In this document: one piece after another, positions 1 through 5,386 of the stretch
Position numbering within the stretch: the first letter of the stretch is position 1
Layout of the letters: every line of letters starts with the position of its first letter
NCBI GenBank assembly: GCA_903643055.1
Contig: CAHJWV010000439.1
Span: forward strand, 1 to 5,639
Origin: Burkholderiales bacterium
Lineage (GTDB): Bacteria > Pseudomonadota > Gammaproteobacteria > Burkholderiales > Burkholderiaceae
Length of the DNA: 5,639 nt
Direction of reading: 5' to 3'
The notes under the pieces: generated by a model
Databases searched by the model: none
What the model saw: the letters and a program-made list of their open reading frames with translations, nothing else
Told to the model about the DNA's origin: nothing
Position numbers and translations under genes: made by a program

Positions 1-331
1 CACCTCGAAAAGTTTGGTGGACACCATCGTTCATACGCGTGCGGCCAATTCAAGACGGGATGACCAGCCGCTTACGATCGAAGCACGTGTCACTTTGGTG
101 GCTGCAAGGTGAACGATCCCAAAACAAGATCCTCTTGAGGAGATTCTTTGAGGGCCCCCCTCTTAGCCAATCGTTCGTTATGCGAACAGATGCCGAGTAA
201 TGATTGACCCCACGTCCAAACTCAGCCTGCAGACACTTGAAAAAGTAACCTCACCGATGTAAGTATTTTCAAAGCCTATTGAATTGCCTTCATGGGCCAT
301 TGACTGAACGCAGGAATCTCTGGAGAAAACA
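1..331. other. Left-edge intergenic region, no convincing gene
   Basis: No gene is recognised here. The frame starting at base 2 is open from the window edge to a TGA at 110-112. Its 36 codons could be the tail of a rightward gene that begins outside the window, but the peptide matches nothing I know. After it comes a short GC-rich inverted repeat (GAGGG at 150-154, CCCTC at 158-162) with no T-run, so it is at best a poor terminator. From about 180 to 331 the DNA is clearly richer in A+T than the rest (about 40% GC in 241-300), as expected of the promoter and leader of the gene at 332. I could not find a convincing -35/-10 pair. TTGAAA at 237-242 lacks a good partner at the right spacing. Confidence 0.5.
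173..187. repeat. Short inverted repeat, possible operator
   Basis: GTTCG (173-177) and CGAAC (183-187) are perfect inverted arms around a 5-base centre. The repeat lies about 145 bp upstream of the start codon at 332, at the edge of the AT-richer segment. It could be a binding site for a dimeric regulator of that gene. Five-base arms can arise by chance, so this is only a candidate. Confidence 0.25.
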
Positions 332-1000
332 ATGACTGCCGTCGCATTCAAACCGAGCTGGGGAGCGTTCCGCCACGGCCAGCCGATCTCGCATGATGGC
401 CCGCAAGATGACCGCGCGTTGCTGATGGCGCTGATGGAGATCATCACTCAAGCACTAGAGGATCTCTTCGTCCAGCTTCACGACGAACCGGGCGAATTCA
501 GCCTTGGCTGTGCCAACGACTCCCAGCGGCAGTGCAGCAATGCAACCCTGTCGGCCTCATTGGACGAAGTTCTGCAGTCGCTGCTCGATACGCTGCGAGA
601 GCTGTCGCGGCAGTTGTCGATTGGAAGCGCTGCCGCCCAGCCTGGCTTGTCAGATGACTTGAGCTGGGAGTTTCCGGAACACCTGCGCAGTCCTTCCGGA
701 CGAAGCGATCGAGCACGTACCTTCTCGGCCCTGCAATGTGCCTTTGGATCGCTGCTGGATCATTTCGATGAACGTGCACGCACCCAGGCTCTGAATCACT
801 CGACCGGCATCCGTTCGTTGGACAAGATCGCCTTGACGCGCGAGACGCCGGCTCTTTTCCAGATGCTGCTGGACCTGCTGGAAACCTCGCTGCTGAAAAT
901 CGTTGAAGAGCTTTTCAAAGCGCTGGAAGCCAGCAATGAAGCGCACACGAACCCGCTCGGTACCAGCGCTCAAGCAGCATGCGATCGCCATAAAACCTAA
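332..1000 (+). CDS. Unrecognised helical protein beside a T3SS cluster
   Basis: This gene encodes 222 residues of a family I do not recognise. The ATG at 332 is preceded by GGAG (322-325) at a 6-base spacing, which supports the start. There is no signal peptide or membrane segment. The protein looks almost entirely helical. Three leucine-rich amphipathic stretches stand out: about residues 28-49, 75-95 and 172-200. They share a pattern of paired leucines and acidic residues, and the linkers between them are polar and rich in Ser, Gln, Asn and Pro. The C-terminus is short and polar. It converges on the sigma-factor gene, whose stop lies 17 bp away. A soluble helical protein without an export signal next to injectisome genes could be a secreted substrate, a chaperone or a regulator, but nothing in the sequence decides between them. 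That it is a real gene is likely from its ribosome-binding site and length; its function is unknown. Confidence 0.72.
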   Translation: MTAVAFKPSWGAFRHGQPISHDGPQDDRALLMALMEIITQALEDLFVQLHDEPGEFSLGCANDSQRQCSNATLSASLDEVLQSLLDTLRELSRQLSIGSAAAQPGLSDDLSWEFPEHLRSPSGRSDRARTFSALQCAFGSLLDHFDERARTQALNHSTGIRSLDKIALTRETPALFQMLLDLLETSLLKIVEELFKALEASNEAHTNPLGTSAQAACDRHKT

Positions 1001-1017
1001 CGCTCATCAATGTCTGG

Positions 1018-2142
1018 TTAGAGCAAGGATGCCGCACTCTCTCCCGCCAGGCTCAACAGCTTGCCCAGCTTCTTGATCGCCGCATTTTCAAGCTGGCGAA
1101 TCCGCTCGATCGATACCTCGAAGCGAGTCGCCAGTTCATCGAGCGTGCAGGGGCGATCGCTGGCGAGTGCGTAGCGGGCGATGATGATGATGCGGTCGCG
1201 CTCGGCCAGTTGGTCGAGCGCGCTGTAGAGCACTTTCATCCGCTGGTTGGCCATCGCCGCACCGGGCGGCTCTTTTTCGGGGTCGATGGCCAATGCATCC
1301 AGCACTTCGGCATCGCTCGCCTCAATACGGACATCGATGTGCCCCCCCCGATCGCTCGCGTGGGCGGCGCGCTCGGTAAAACTTGCCGCCGCGTCTTCCG
1401 CCTCATGCATCGCGAAGGGGCCGCCCGTGGGATCGGCCGCCAGATCGTCTGACGCGGAATCGGCTGTGAGGCCGGCACCAACAACAGTCTCGGCTTGACC
1501 ACGCGGCTGCAGCACAGCGTGGCCGACCGCCTTGTTGTGGCTCAGCGGCGTACGGACCACGCTCGACAACTTTGGCATGGCCAGCTGGATGGCTTGGCGC
1601 ACCCACCAACTCGCATAGGTCGAAAAGCGGCAACCGACCTCGCGATTGAAGCGCTCGGCCGCACGCATCAGCCCGAAGTTGCCTTCAGCGATCAGATCGA
1701 GCAGCGGAATTCCGGGACGCTGATAGCGCCGCGCGATCATCACCACCAGGCCCAGGTTGGTTTCGATCAGCGTGTCGTAGGCCACGCGGTCGCCGTGAAG
1801 GATGCGACCGACCAGGCAATACTCTTCGCGGCTGGTCAGGCGCGGCTTGCTCGCCACTTCGCTCAGATAGCGACGCTCCGCATCTGCGGCCAGCGAATCG
1901 CCTTCAAAGCCTGGCGCGTCGCCTGGCGGCAGACCCTGGTCATCGATCGCCGGTTGGGGCTGCCGGGCTTGAATCGCCTGCCGGTCGCGCACCACGCGCC
2001 GCGATTGCCGATGCCCGCGCCCCGCCGAGAGATAGTCATACCGAAGCGCCAAGGATAGATAGCGCTGAGCCAGGCTGGTCCCGGGTGCGATGGTTGCAGG
2101 AACAGGCGCCGCAGTGGTCATCGAATCAGTATTGAGTGTCAT
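1018..2142 (-). CDS. Sigma-70 family sigma factor with degenerate domain 3
   Basis: This is an RNA polymerase sigma subunit of 374 residues, directing polymerase to a subset of promoters. The first 80 residues are low-complexity. Region 1.2 lies at about 83-117 (YLSEV, LTSREE). Region 2 spans about 120-190, with NLGLVVMIARRY (129-140), LLDLIAEGNFGLMRA (147-161) and RFSTYASWWVRQAI (172-185), close to RpoD/RpoS and covering the core-binding and -10-recognition parts. Region 4 is at about 303-362, and its helix-turn-helix ends in ERIRQLENAAIKKL, which is more like RpoH. Between about 210 and 300 there is an Ala/Asp/Glu-rich stretch and no recognisable region 3.1/3.2. The chosen ATG (2140-2142) has GAGG 6 bases upstream; a TTG seven codons earlier lacks comparable support. 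The gene is divergent from the lipoprotein-sctT-sctU genes, so it may control the T3SS (inference). An RpoS- or RpoH-like label would overstate the match. Confidence 0.9.
   Translation of the reverse strand: MTLNTDSMTTAAPVPATIAPGTSLAQRYLSLALRYDYLSAGRGHRQSRRVVRDRQAIQARQPQPAIDDQGLPPGDAPGFEGDSLAADAERRYLSEVASKPRLTSREEYCLVGRILHGDRVAYDTLIETNLGLVVMIARRYQRPGIPLLDLIAEGNFGLMRAAERFNREVGCRFSTYASWWVRQAIQLAMPKLSSVVRTPLSHNKAVGHAVLQPRGQAETVVGAGLTADSASDDLAADPTGGPFAMHEAEDAAASFTERAAHASDRGGHIDVRIEASDAEVLDALAIDPEKEPPGAAMANQRMKVLYSALDQLAERDRIIIIARYALASDRPCTLDELATRFEVSIERIRQLENAAIKKLGKLLSLAGESAASLL
1342..1349 (-). repeat. Homopolymeric G8 tract inside the sigma-factor gene
   Basis: Eight C on the plus strand read as eight G on the coding strand. 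They encode Arg-Gly-Gly at about residues 265-267, in the non-conserved linker between regions 2 and 4. Tracts of this length can slip during replication. A one-base change here would remove region 4 and so inactivate the sigma factor. The reading frame is intact in this sequence. Confidence 0.6.
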
Positions 2143-2148
2143 GAACGG

Positions 2149-2152
2149 CCTC
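2149..2152 (-). promoter_or_regulatory. Ribosome-binding site deciding the sigma-factor start
   Basis: CCTC on the plus strand reads GAGG on the coding strand. It ends 6 bases before the ATG at 2140-2142. The longer reading from the TTG at 2161-2163 and the shorter one from the ATG at 2119-2121 have no comparable site, so 2142 is taken as the start. Confidence 0.65.
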
Positions 2153-2169
2153 GGAACTCGCAAACATCG

Positions 2170-2190
2170 GTTATCAGTTATCAGTTATCG
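2170..2190. repeat. Three tandem heptamers GTTATCA/GTTATCA/GTTATCG
   Basis: Two perfect copies of GTTATCA (2170-2176, 2177-2183) are followed by a one-mismatch copy, GTTATCG (2184-2190). They start 28 bp upstream of the sigma-factor ATG, and the array reads as repeated TGATAAC on that gene's strand. Its AT-rich character contrasts with the surroundings. It may be a regulator-binding array or part of the promoter or 5' leader of the sigma gene; the period of 7 does not match the helical turn. Confidence 0.6.
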
Positions 2191-2284
2191 GTTCGGCTTA
2201 GCGATCAATCATGGGGAACATATTGCGCTGCCATGGTGGACGGCGGGCAAAGCTGAAGCAGTGTTCAGAGTCTTTTCAGGTTTG

Positions 2285-2311
2285 CGCCGGCCATCGGTCA
2301 CCGGGCTGGCG
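2285..2311 (+). promoter_or_regulatory. GC-rich stem-loop in the lipoprotein-gene leader
   Basis: CGCCGGCC (2285-2292) pairs with GGCTGGCG (2304-2311) through eight base pairs, one of them G-U. Within the loop, CGG (2295-2297) can pair with CCG (2301-2303) after a 2-base bulge, so about 11 pairs form. No T-run follows on either strand, so a simple intrinsic terminator is unlikely. The hairpin lies about 60 bp upstream of the lipoprotein ATG. It could be a leader structure or a protein-binding inverted repeat. Its biological role is not shown by the sequence. Confidence 0.4.
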
Positions 2312-2360
2312 TATGTTCGATCCCATGCGATCTGTGGTGCATCCACGGAGGCTGTCAGCC

Positions 2361-2364
2361 GAGG
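2361..2364 (+). promoter_or_regulatory. Ribosome-binding site deciding the lipoprotein start
   Basis: GAGG ends 5 bases before the ATG at 2370. This start places a signal peptide with a lipobox directly at the N-terminus. The frame is open back to an ATG at 2211, but the extra 53 residues are Arg-rich, non-conserved in appearance and would bury the signal peptide. Confidence 0.7.
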
Positions 2365-2369
2365 TATTC

Positions 2370-3338
2370 ATGAATCTCTTAGATCGGTCGAGAACGGTGG
2401 CGGCCTCGCTCGGCCTCGCGCTGCTGTGCGGGCTGGGCGGATGTGCGGGCATGCCGGGCAAGCCTGGCGCGGCAAACGCGGCTTCGGCCGGCGAGATCAG
2501 TGGCGGTCTGCTGGTCGTGCGCCTGACCGACCGCCTGCAGCCGCCGTCTTCGGTGCAGGTGGAGGTGGCGCTCGAAGGCGAGAGGTCCACCACCACGGTC
2601 AGCGCACGTCGGCAGCAAAGCGTGCCGGGCAGCTACTCTGACTACTTCGTTGCGCTGGCGCTGCCGCCGCAACGCTATCTGATCACTGCGGTGCGCGACG
2701 CCTCTGCGTCCGGCAGCACCGCATCGGGTGAACCGGCCGGATTGCTCGCCAAGCTGACGCTGCCCTTTGAGGTGAAGGCGGGCGCCCCGGCTTATCTCGG
2801 CCGGCTGGTGCTCGGGCTTGACGCGGCCAGTGGCAGCAGCGGCATCGGATCCCAGGACCAGTTCGATGAAGACACGCTCTTCTTTCGCTCGGCCTTGCCC
2901 GCGCTGCGCAAGGTCTCGATCAGGCGCGACGTGATTTCAAGCGCCTCGATCGCGGGTTCGGGCGCACTGACTCAGGCGCGCATGAACCAGGGCACGCGGC
3001 AACTGAGCATGGACGCCTTGACGCCCGACGCTACGCTCGGCCTGTCTCGCTCCGCCCGCGACGCGTTCACGAAATTCCTGCGCATGAAGTCGCCCCGAGC
3101 CTTCGCGATCAATGACGCCGACACGCGCAGCTTTGCTTACTTCAGCGGCGATCAATCGGTCGATCGGGCGATGCGCGAATGCACCCGGCTCGCATCGGGC
3201 ATGCCATGCCGCCTGCTTGCGGTAGACGACACGCTGATGTCATCGCTGTCGTGCAACAAACCCATCACTGTGTCGTCGTCGCGCTCAGGGGTCCCGATCG
3301 ACGCCTGCGGCGTGACCACCGCGGGCAAATCGCCGTGA
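2370..3338 (+). CDS. Predicted lipoprotein translationally coupled to sctT
   Basis: The product has 322 residues and starts with a lipoprotein signal peptide: Arg at 6 and 8, a hydrophobic stretch at about 10-22, and a lipobox LGGC with the modified Cys at 25. Ala at the +2 position does not signal inner-membrane retention, so outer-membrane anchoring is expected. Residues about 45-150 look like a beta-sandwich, with YFVALALPPQRYLITAV (92-108) and AGAPAYLGRLVLG (137-149), a pattern seen in several lipoprotein and carbohydrate-type beta domains. Residues about 242-290 resemble a small Cys-containing module (RAFAIND, AMREC, PCRLLAVDD) found at the ends of various secreted proteobacterial proteins. 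Four cysteines (271, 280, 295, 313) could form disulfides in the periplasm. Its stop overlaps the sctT start. A pilotin-like or other envelope role for the injectisome is inference from context. It is not SctJ, which is also a lipoprotein but has a recognisable ring-building domain. Confidence 0.85.
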   Translation: MNLLDRSRTVAASLGLALLCGLGGCAGMPGKPGAANAASAGEISGGLLVVRLTDRLQPPSSVQVEVALEGERSTTTVSARRQQSVPGSYSDYFVALALPPQRYLITAVRDASASGSTASGEPAGLLAKLTLPFEVKAGAPAYLGRLVLGLDAASGSSGIGSQDQFDEDTLFFRSALPALRKVSIRRDVISSASIAGSGALTQARMNQGTRQLSMDALTPDATLGLSRSARDAFTKFLRMKSPRAFAINDADTRSFAYFSGDQSVDRAMRECTRLASGMPCRLLAVDDTLMSSLSCNKPITVSSSRSGVPIDACGVTTAGKSP

Positions 3339-4144
3339 ACCTGGGGGCGCTGCCCCGGGATCTGCAGGAGATCTTGACACTTGCGCACCCCGCTTTGTCG
3401 ATGTTGCCGCGCTTCGCCGCGGCCTTTGTGGTGCTGCCGCTGCTGAAGAAATCCTTCGTGCCGCGGCAGGTCCGCATTGCATTCGTGCTGATCATGGCGC
3501 TCGTGGCCTATCCCCAGGCCCAGGCCAATTTCTCGGTGTCTGAATGGGAGACCGGGCGATGGATGCTGTACATGATGAAGGAGACCTTCATCGGTGCGCT
3601 GGTCGGCTATTCGATGGGCATCATGCTGTGGGCCATTGCCGCCGTGGGCGACCTGATGGACTTGCAATCGGGCTTCCAGAACGCGCAGATCTTCAACCCT
3701 TTTGGTGGCCAACCGGGCGGCCCGTTCGGCGCGTTGCTGACGCAGATCGGCGTGCTGCTGTTCATCGGCTATGGCGGCCTGCACGTCTTTCTTCAGCTGC
3801 TCTACGAATCGCTGTTGCTGTGGCCGCCGGAGTCGTTCACGCCCGACCTGTCGCAGGCCGTGCGCGATTTCGGCATCGCCACCTCGGGCTCGCTGCTGGA
3901 GATCTCGACGCGCCTGGCCGCGCCGGTGATCGGCGTGCTGCTGGTCGTGGAGATCGGCATCGGCCTCATCAACCGCGCCGCCCAACAGCTGAACACCTTC
4001 TACTTCTCGTTGCCGATCAAGGCCGTCACCGCGGTCCTGATATTGGCCTTGTTGCTGGCGCATCTGGTCGATGTGGTGCGGGCCGACATCGGCCAGTCCA
4101 AAGGCCTGCTGCAGAAACTCGACAGCGTGTGGCGGAGCCGTTGA
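3335..4144 (+). CDS. sctT: Type III secretion export apparatus protein SctT
   Basis: SctT (YscT/HrcT/SpaR family, homologous to flagellar FliR) is part of the inner-membrane export gate, assembling with SctR and SctS. The 269 residues match the usual length. Family features are LPRFAAAFVVLPLL (24-37), GDLMDLQSG (105-113) followed by NPFGGQPGGPFGALLTQ (121-137), and the WPP motif (163-165) after a long hydrophobic segment. Several membrane segments are visible: about 24-37, 46-60, 82-104, 133-160, 195-212 and 228-247. The GTG at 3335 overlaps the TGA of the lipoprotein gene (GTGA). It gives about 23 residues before LPRF, as expected, and has only a weak ribosome-binding site, so translation is probably coupled. 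The frame is open back to an ATG at 3179, but those extra 52 residues are Arg/His-rich and lie inside the lipoprotein gene. sctU follows after one base. Confidence 0.93.
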   Translation: MNLGALPRDLQEILTLAHPALSMLPRFAAAFVVLPLLKKSFVPRQVRIAFVLIMALVAYPQAQANFSVSEWETGRWMLYMMKETFIGALVGYSMGIMLWAIAAVGDLMDLQSGFQNAQIFNPFGGQPGGPFGALLTQIGVLLFIGYGGLHVFLQLLYESLLLWPPESFTPDLSQAVRDFGIATSGSLLEISTRLAAPVIGVLLVVEIGIGLINRAAQQLNTFYFSLPIKAVTAVLILALLLAHLVDVVRADIGQSKGLLQKLDSVWRSR

Positions 4145-4145
4145 C

Positions 4146-5219
4146 ATGTCAGACAGCGAAGAAAAAACAGAACAGCCGACAGCGCACAAGCTCAAGCAAG
4201 CACGAAAAAAGGGGGAGGTTGCGCAGAGCAAGGAGCTGACGAGTTCGGTCTCCTTCGTCTCGGTCTTCATGATGCTGTGGCTGGGCGCGGAGTTCTGGTA
4301 CAGCAAGCTGCGAGCGGTGCTTAGCGCCGCACTTGACGCGATCATGGTCAACAGCCACGAGCCACTGAACAGTTCGACCGTCACCGAGATGGCCACCCAG
4401 GCGATGTGGATCATCGGGCCGGTGTTTATCCTGGCGACGGTCGCCGGCATGCTGACCGCCTTCGCACAGACCCGCGGCGTGTTCTCGACCGAACCGCTGA
4501 TCGTCAAGTTCCAGAAGCTGAACCCGGGCGAAGCGCTGAAGAACCTGTTCTCGACCAAACAGCTGGGCACGCTGCTGCAGATGATCGCCAAGCTGTGCCT
4601 GATCTGCACGGTGATGGTCATGACCATCAAGAACTATGTCGGCCCGATGATCATGGGCATCTACGGCGATGGCGGCAACACGCTGGTCGCCGGCCTGGGT
4701 GCGATGAGAGCGCTGTTCGGCGCCTGCGGTGCGGTGTTCGTGGTGCTGGCGTCGATTGACTTCCTCCAGCAGTACTTCGAGCACATCAAGAAGAACCGCA
4801 TGTCGAAGTCCGAACGCAAGCGCGAGAACAAAGACCAGCAGGGTGACCCGCACCTGCGCTCCGAGTTGAAAGCCCGCGGCCGCGAGATCGTCGATGCACC
4901 GATGGGCGTGGCGCGTGCCAACGTCGTCGTCACCAACCCGACCCACTTTGCCGTGGCGCTCTATTACGAAGACGGCAAGGTGGAGTTGCCGATCGTCGTC
5001 GCGAAAGGCGAAGACGCTGCCGCATTCCAGATCCGTACCGAAGCCCGTCAACACGCGATTCCGGTGCTCGAAAGCCCGCCGCTGGCCCGCATGCTCTATG
5101 CGCAGGTCCCCCTCGGTGACGCGATTGCGCCGGAGCATGTCGATGCCGTGGCCGAGGTTTTCCGCTGGGTCAACGGCATGAAGAACCCTCGCCGCTCCGA
5201 GGGCGCCCGCGGCAACTGA
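4146..5219 (+). CDS. sctU: Type III secretion switch protein SctU (self-cleaving)
   Basis: SctU (YscU/HrcU/SpaS family, homologous to FlhB) controls the change of substrate class during injectisome assembly. The 357 residues match the family length. The N-terminus has the typical EKTEQPTAHKLKQARKKGEVA (6-26). Four membrane segments lie at about 34-53, 86-107, 143-163 and 188-208, followed by a charged linker (KKNRMSKSERKRENKD, 215-230). The cytoplasmic domain carries the NPTH autocleavage motif at 264-267, where family members cut between Asn and Pro. The motif is intact, so cleavage is expected. PPLARMLY (311-318) and AVAEVFRWV (334-342) are further conserved blocks. GGAG at 4134-4137, 8 bases before the ATG, supports the start; a GTG 25 codons upstream is discounted. 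The gene begins one base after the sctT stop. The conserved N-terminus and its place beside sctT and sctV support the non-flagellar branch. Confidence 0.96.
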   Translation: MSDSEEKTEQPTAHKLKQARKKGEVAQSKELTSSVSFVSVFMMLWLGAEFWYSKLRAVLSAALDAIMVNSHEPLNSSTVTEMATQAMWIIGPVFILATVAGMLTAFAQTRGVFSTEPLIVKFQKLNPGEALKNLFSTKQLGTLLQMIAKLCLICTVMVMTIKNYVGPMIMGIYGDGGNTLVAGLGAMRALFGACGAVFVVLASIDFLQQYFEHIKKNRMSKSERKRENKDQQGDPHLRSELKARGREIVDAPMGVARANVVVTNPTHFAVALYYEDGKVELPIVVAKGEDAAAFQIRTEARQHAIPVLESPPLARMLYAQVPLGDAIAPEHVDAVAEVFRWVNGMKNPRRSEGARGN

Positions 5220-5300
5220 ACGCCAGGCTGAACAGTTCCTGACTAACGCGTCAGAGAGCGTTCGCCTGAGGAATTAATTCTTAATATGAAGACATCGTTG

Positions 5301-5339
5301 AAGCTTGCCTGGGCCGGCTTCCAAGTGCCGCAAGAGCTT
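5301..5339 (+). promoter_or_regulatory. Possible stem-loop in the sctV leader
   Basis: AAGCTTGC (5301-5308) can pair with GCAA-GA-GCTT (5330-5339), giving eight pairs interrupted by a two-base bulge and a 21-base loop. It lies 47 bp before the sctV start. No T-run follows, so it is not an intrinsic terminator. It could influence sctV translation or RNA stability, but it may also be chance. Confidence 0.25.
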
Positions 5340-5362
5340 GATACCTCCAGAACTCCTGTTTC

Positions 5363-5384
5363 ATCGGAAATCAATCGGAAATCA
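5363..5384 (+). repeat. Perfect tandem 11-bp repeat at the sctV ribosome-binding site
   Basis: ATCGGAAATCA occurs twice back to back (5363-5373 and 5374-5384), ending two bases before the GTG of sctV. Each copy contains GGAAA. The copy at 5377-5380 (GGAA) is 6 bases from the GTG and is the probable ribosome-binding site; the other is 11 bases further upstream. The duplication is exact, which suggests a recent slippage event or selection for the repeat. Confidence 0.75.
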
Positions 5385-5386
5385 AA

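Larger units (their letters stand above)
2143..2369. promoter_or_regulatory. Divergent intergenic region, sigma factor / T3SS lipoprotein operon
   Basis: This 227-bp spacer separates the start codons of two divergent genes, so promoters for both transcription units should lie in it. It contains tandem heptamers next to the sigma-factor start, a GC-rich hairpin in the probable leader of the lipoprotein gene, and one ribosome-binding site at each end. I saw no clear sigma-70 -35/-10 pair in either direction. I also found no TTCG-N16-TTCG (hrpII/PIP-type) or GGAACC-N15/16-CCAC (HrpL-type) element. Promoter activity is inferred from gene arrangement, not from a motif. Confidence 0.5.
5220..5386 (+). 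promoter_or_regulatory. sctU-sctV spacer with possible promoter
   Basis: This 167-bp gap contrasts with the 4-base overlap and 1-base gap upstream, so sctV may have its own promoter or a regulated leader. It includes short inverted repeats (CTGAC 5239-5243 with GTCAG 5250-5254) without a T-run. An AT-rich block follows, with a perfect 10-base palindrome GAATTAATTC (5271-5280) and a weak -10-like TAATAT (5282-5287). No good -35 sits at the right distance. TTCGC at 5261-5265 would be half of a PIP-type box, but the second half (TTAAT at 5281) does not match. A promoter is therefore possible, not shown. Confidence 0.35.

Noticed and set aside
2..112. Open frame from the left edge ending at TGA 110-112 as the tail of an upstream gene
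   Set aside because: Only 36 codons are visible and match no family I know, so it is described with the intergenic region rather than called as a gene.
1236..1633. A frameshift in the sigma gene hiding domain 3 in another frame
   Set aside because: The other minus-strand frames over this stretch give Arg/Pro-rich peptides with no sigma region 3 pattern, and regions 2 and 4 are in the same frame.
2211..2369. N-terminal extension of the lipoprotein to the ATG at 2211
   Set aside because: The extension would bury a good signal peptide and lipobox, and the ATG at 2370 has a well-placed GAGG.
3179..3334. N-terminal extension of SctT to the ATG at 3179
   Set aside because: The extra residues are Arg/His-rich, lie inside the lipoprotein gene, and make SctT longer than its family. 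The GTG at 3335 gives the usual N-terminus.
3152..4630. A 492-codon open frame on the minus strand across the lipoprotein end, sctT and much of sctU
   Set aside because: It lies entirely opposite clearly identified genes. Its product is rich in His, Gln and Arg, as expected for the reverse of GC-rich codons, and has no recognisable domain.
4149..5138. A 329-codon open frame on the minus strand opposite sctU
   Set aside because: It mirrors sctU, which is certain from its NPTH motif and family features. The antisense product is low-complexity and rich in His, Arg and Gln.
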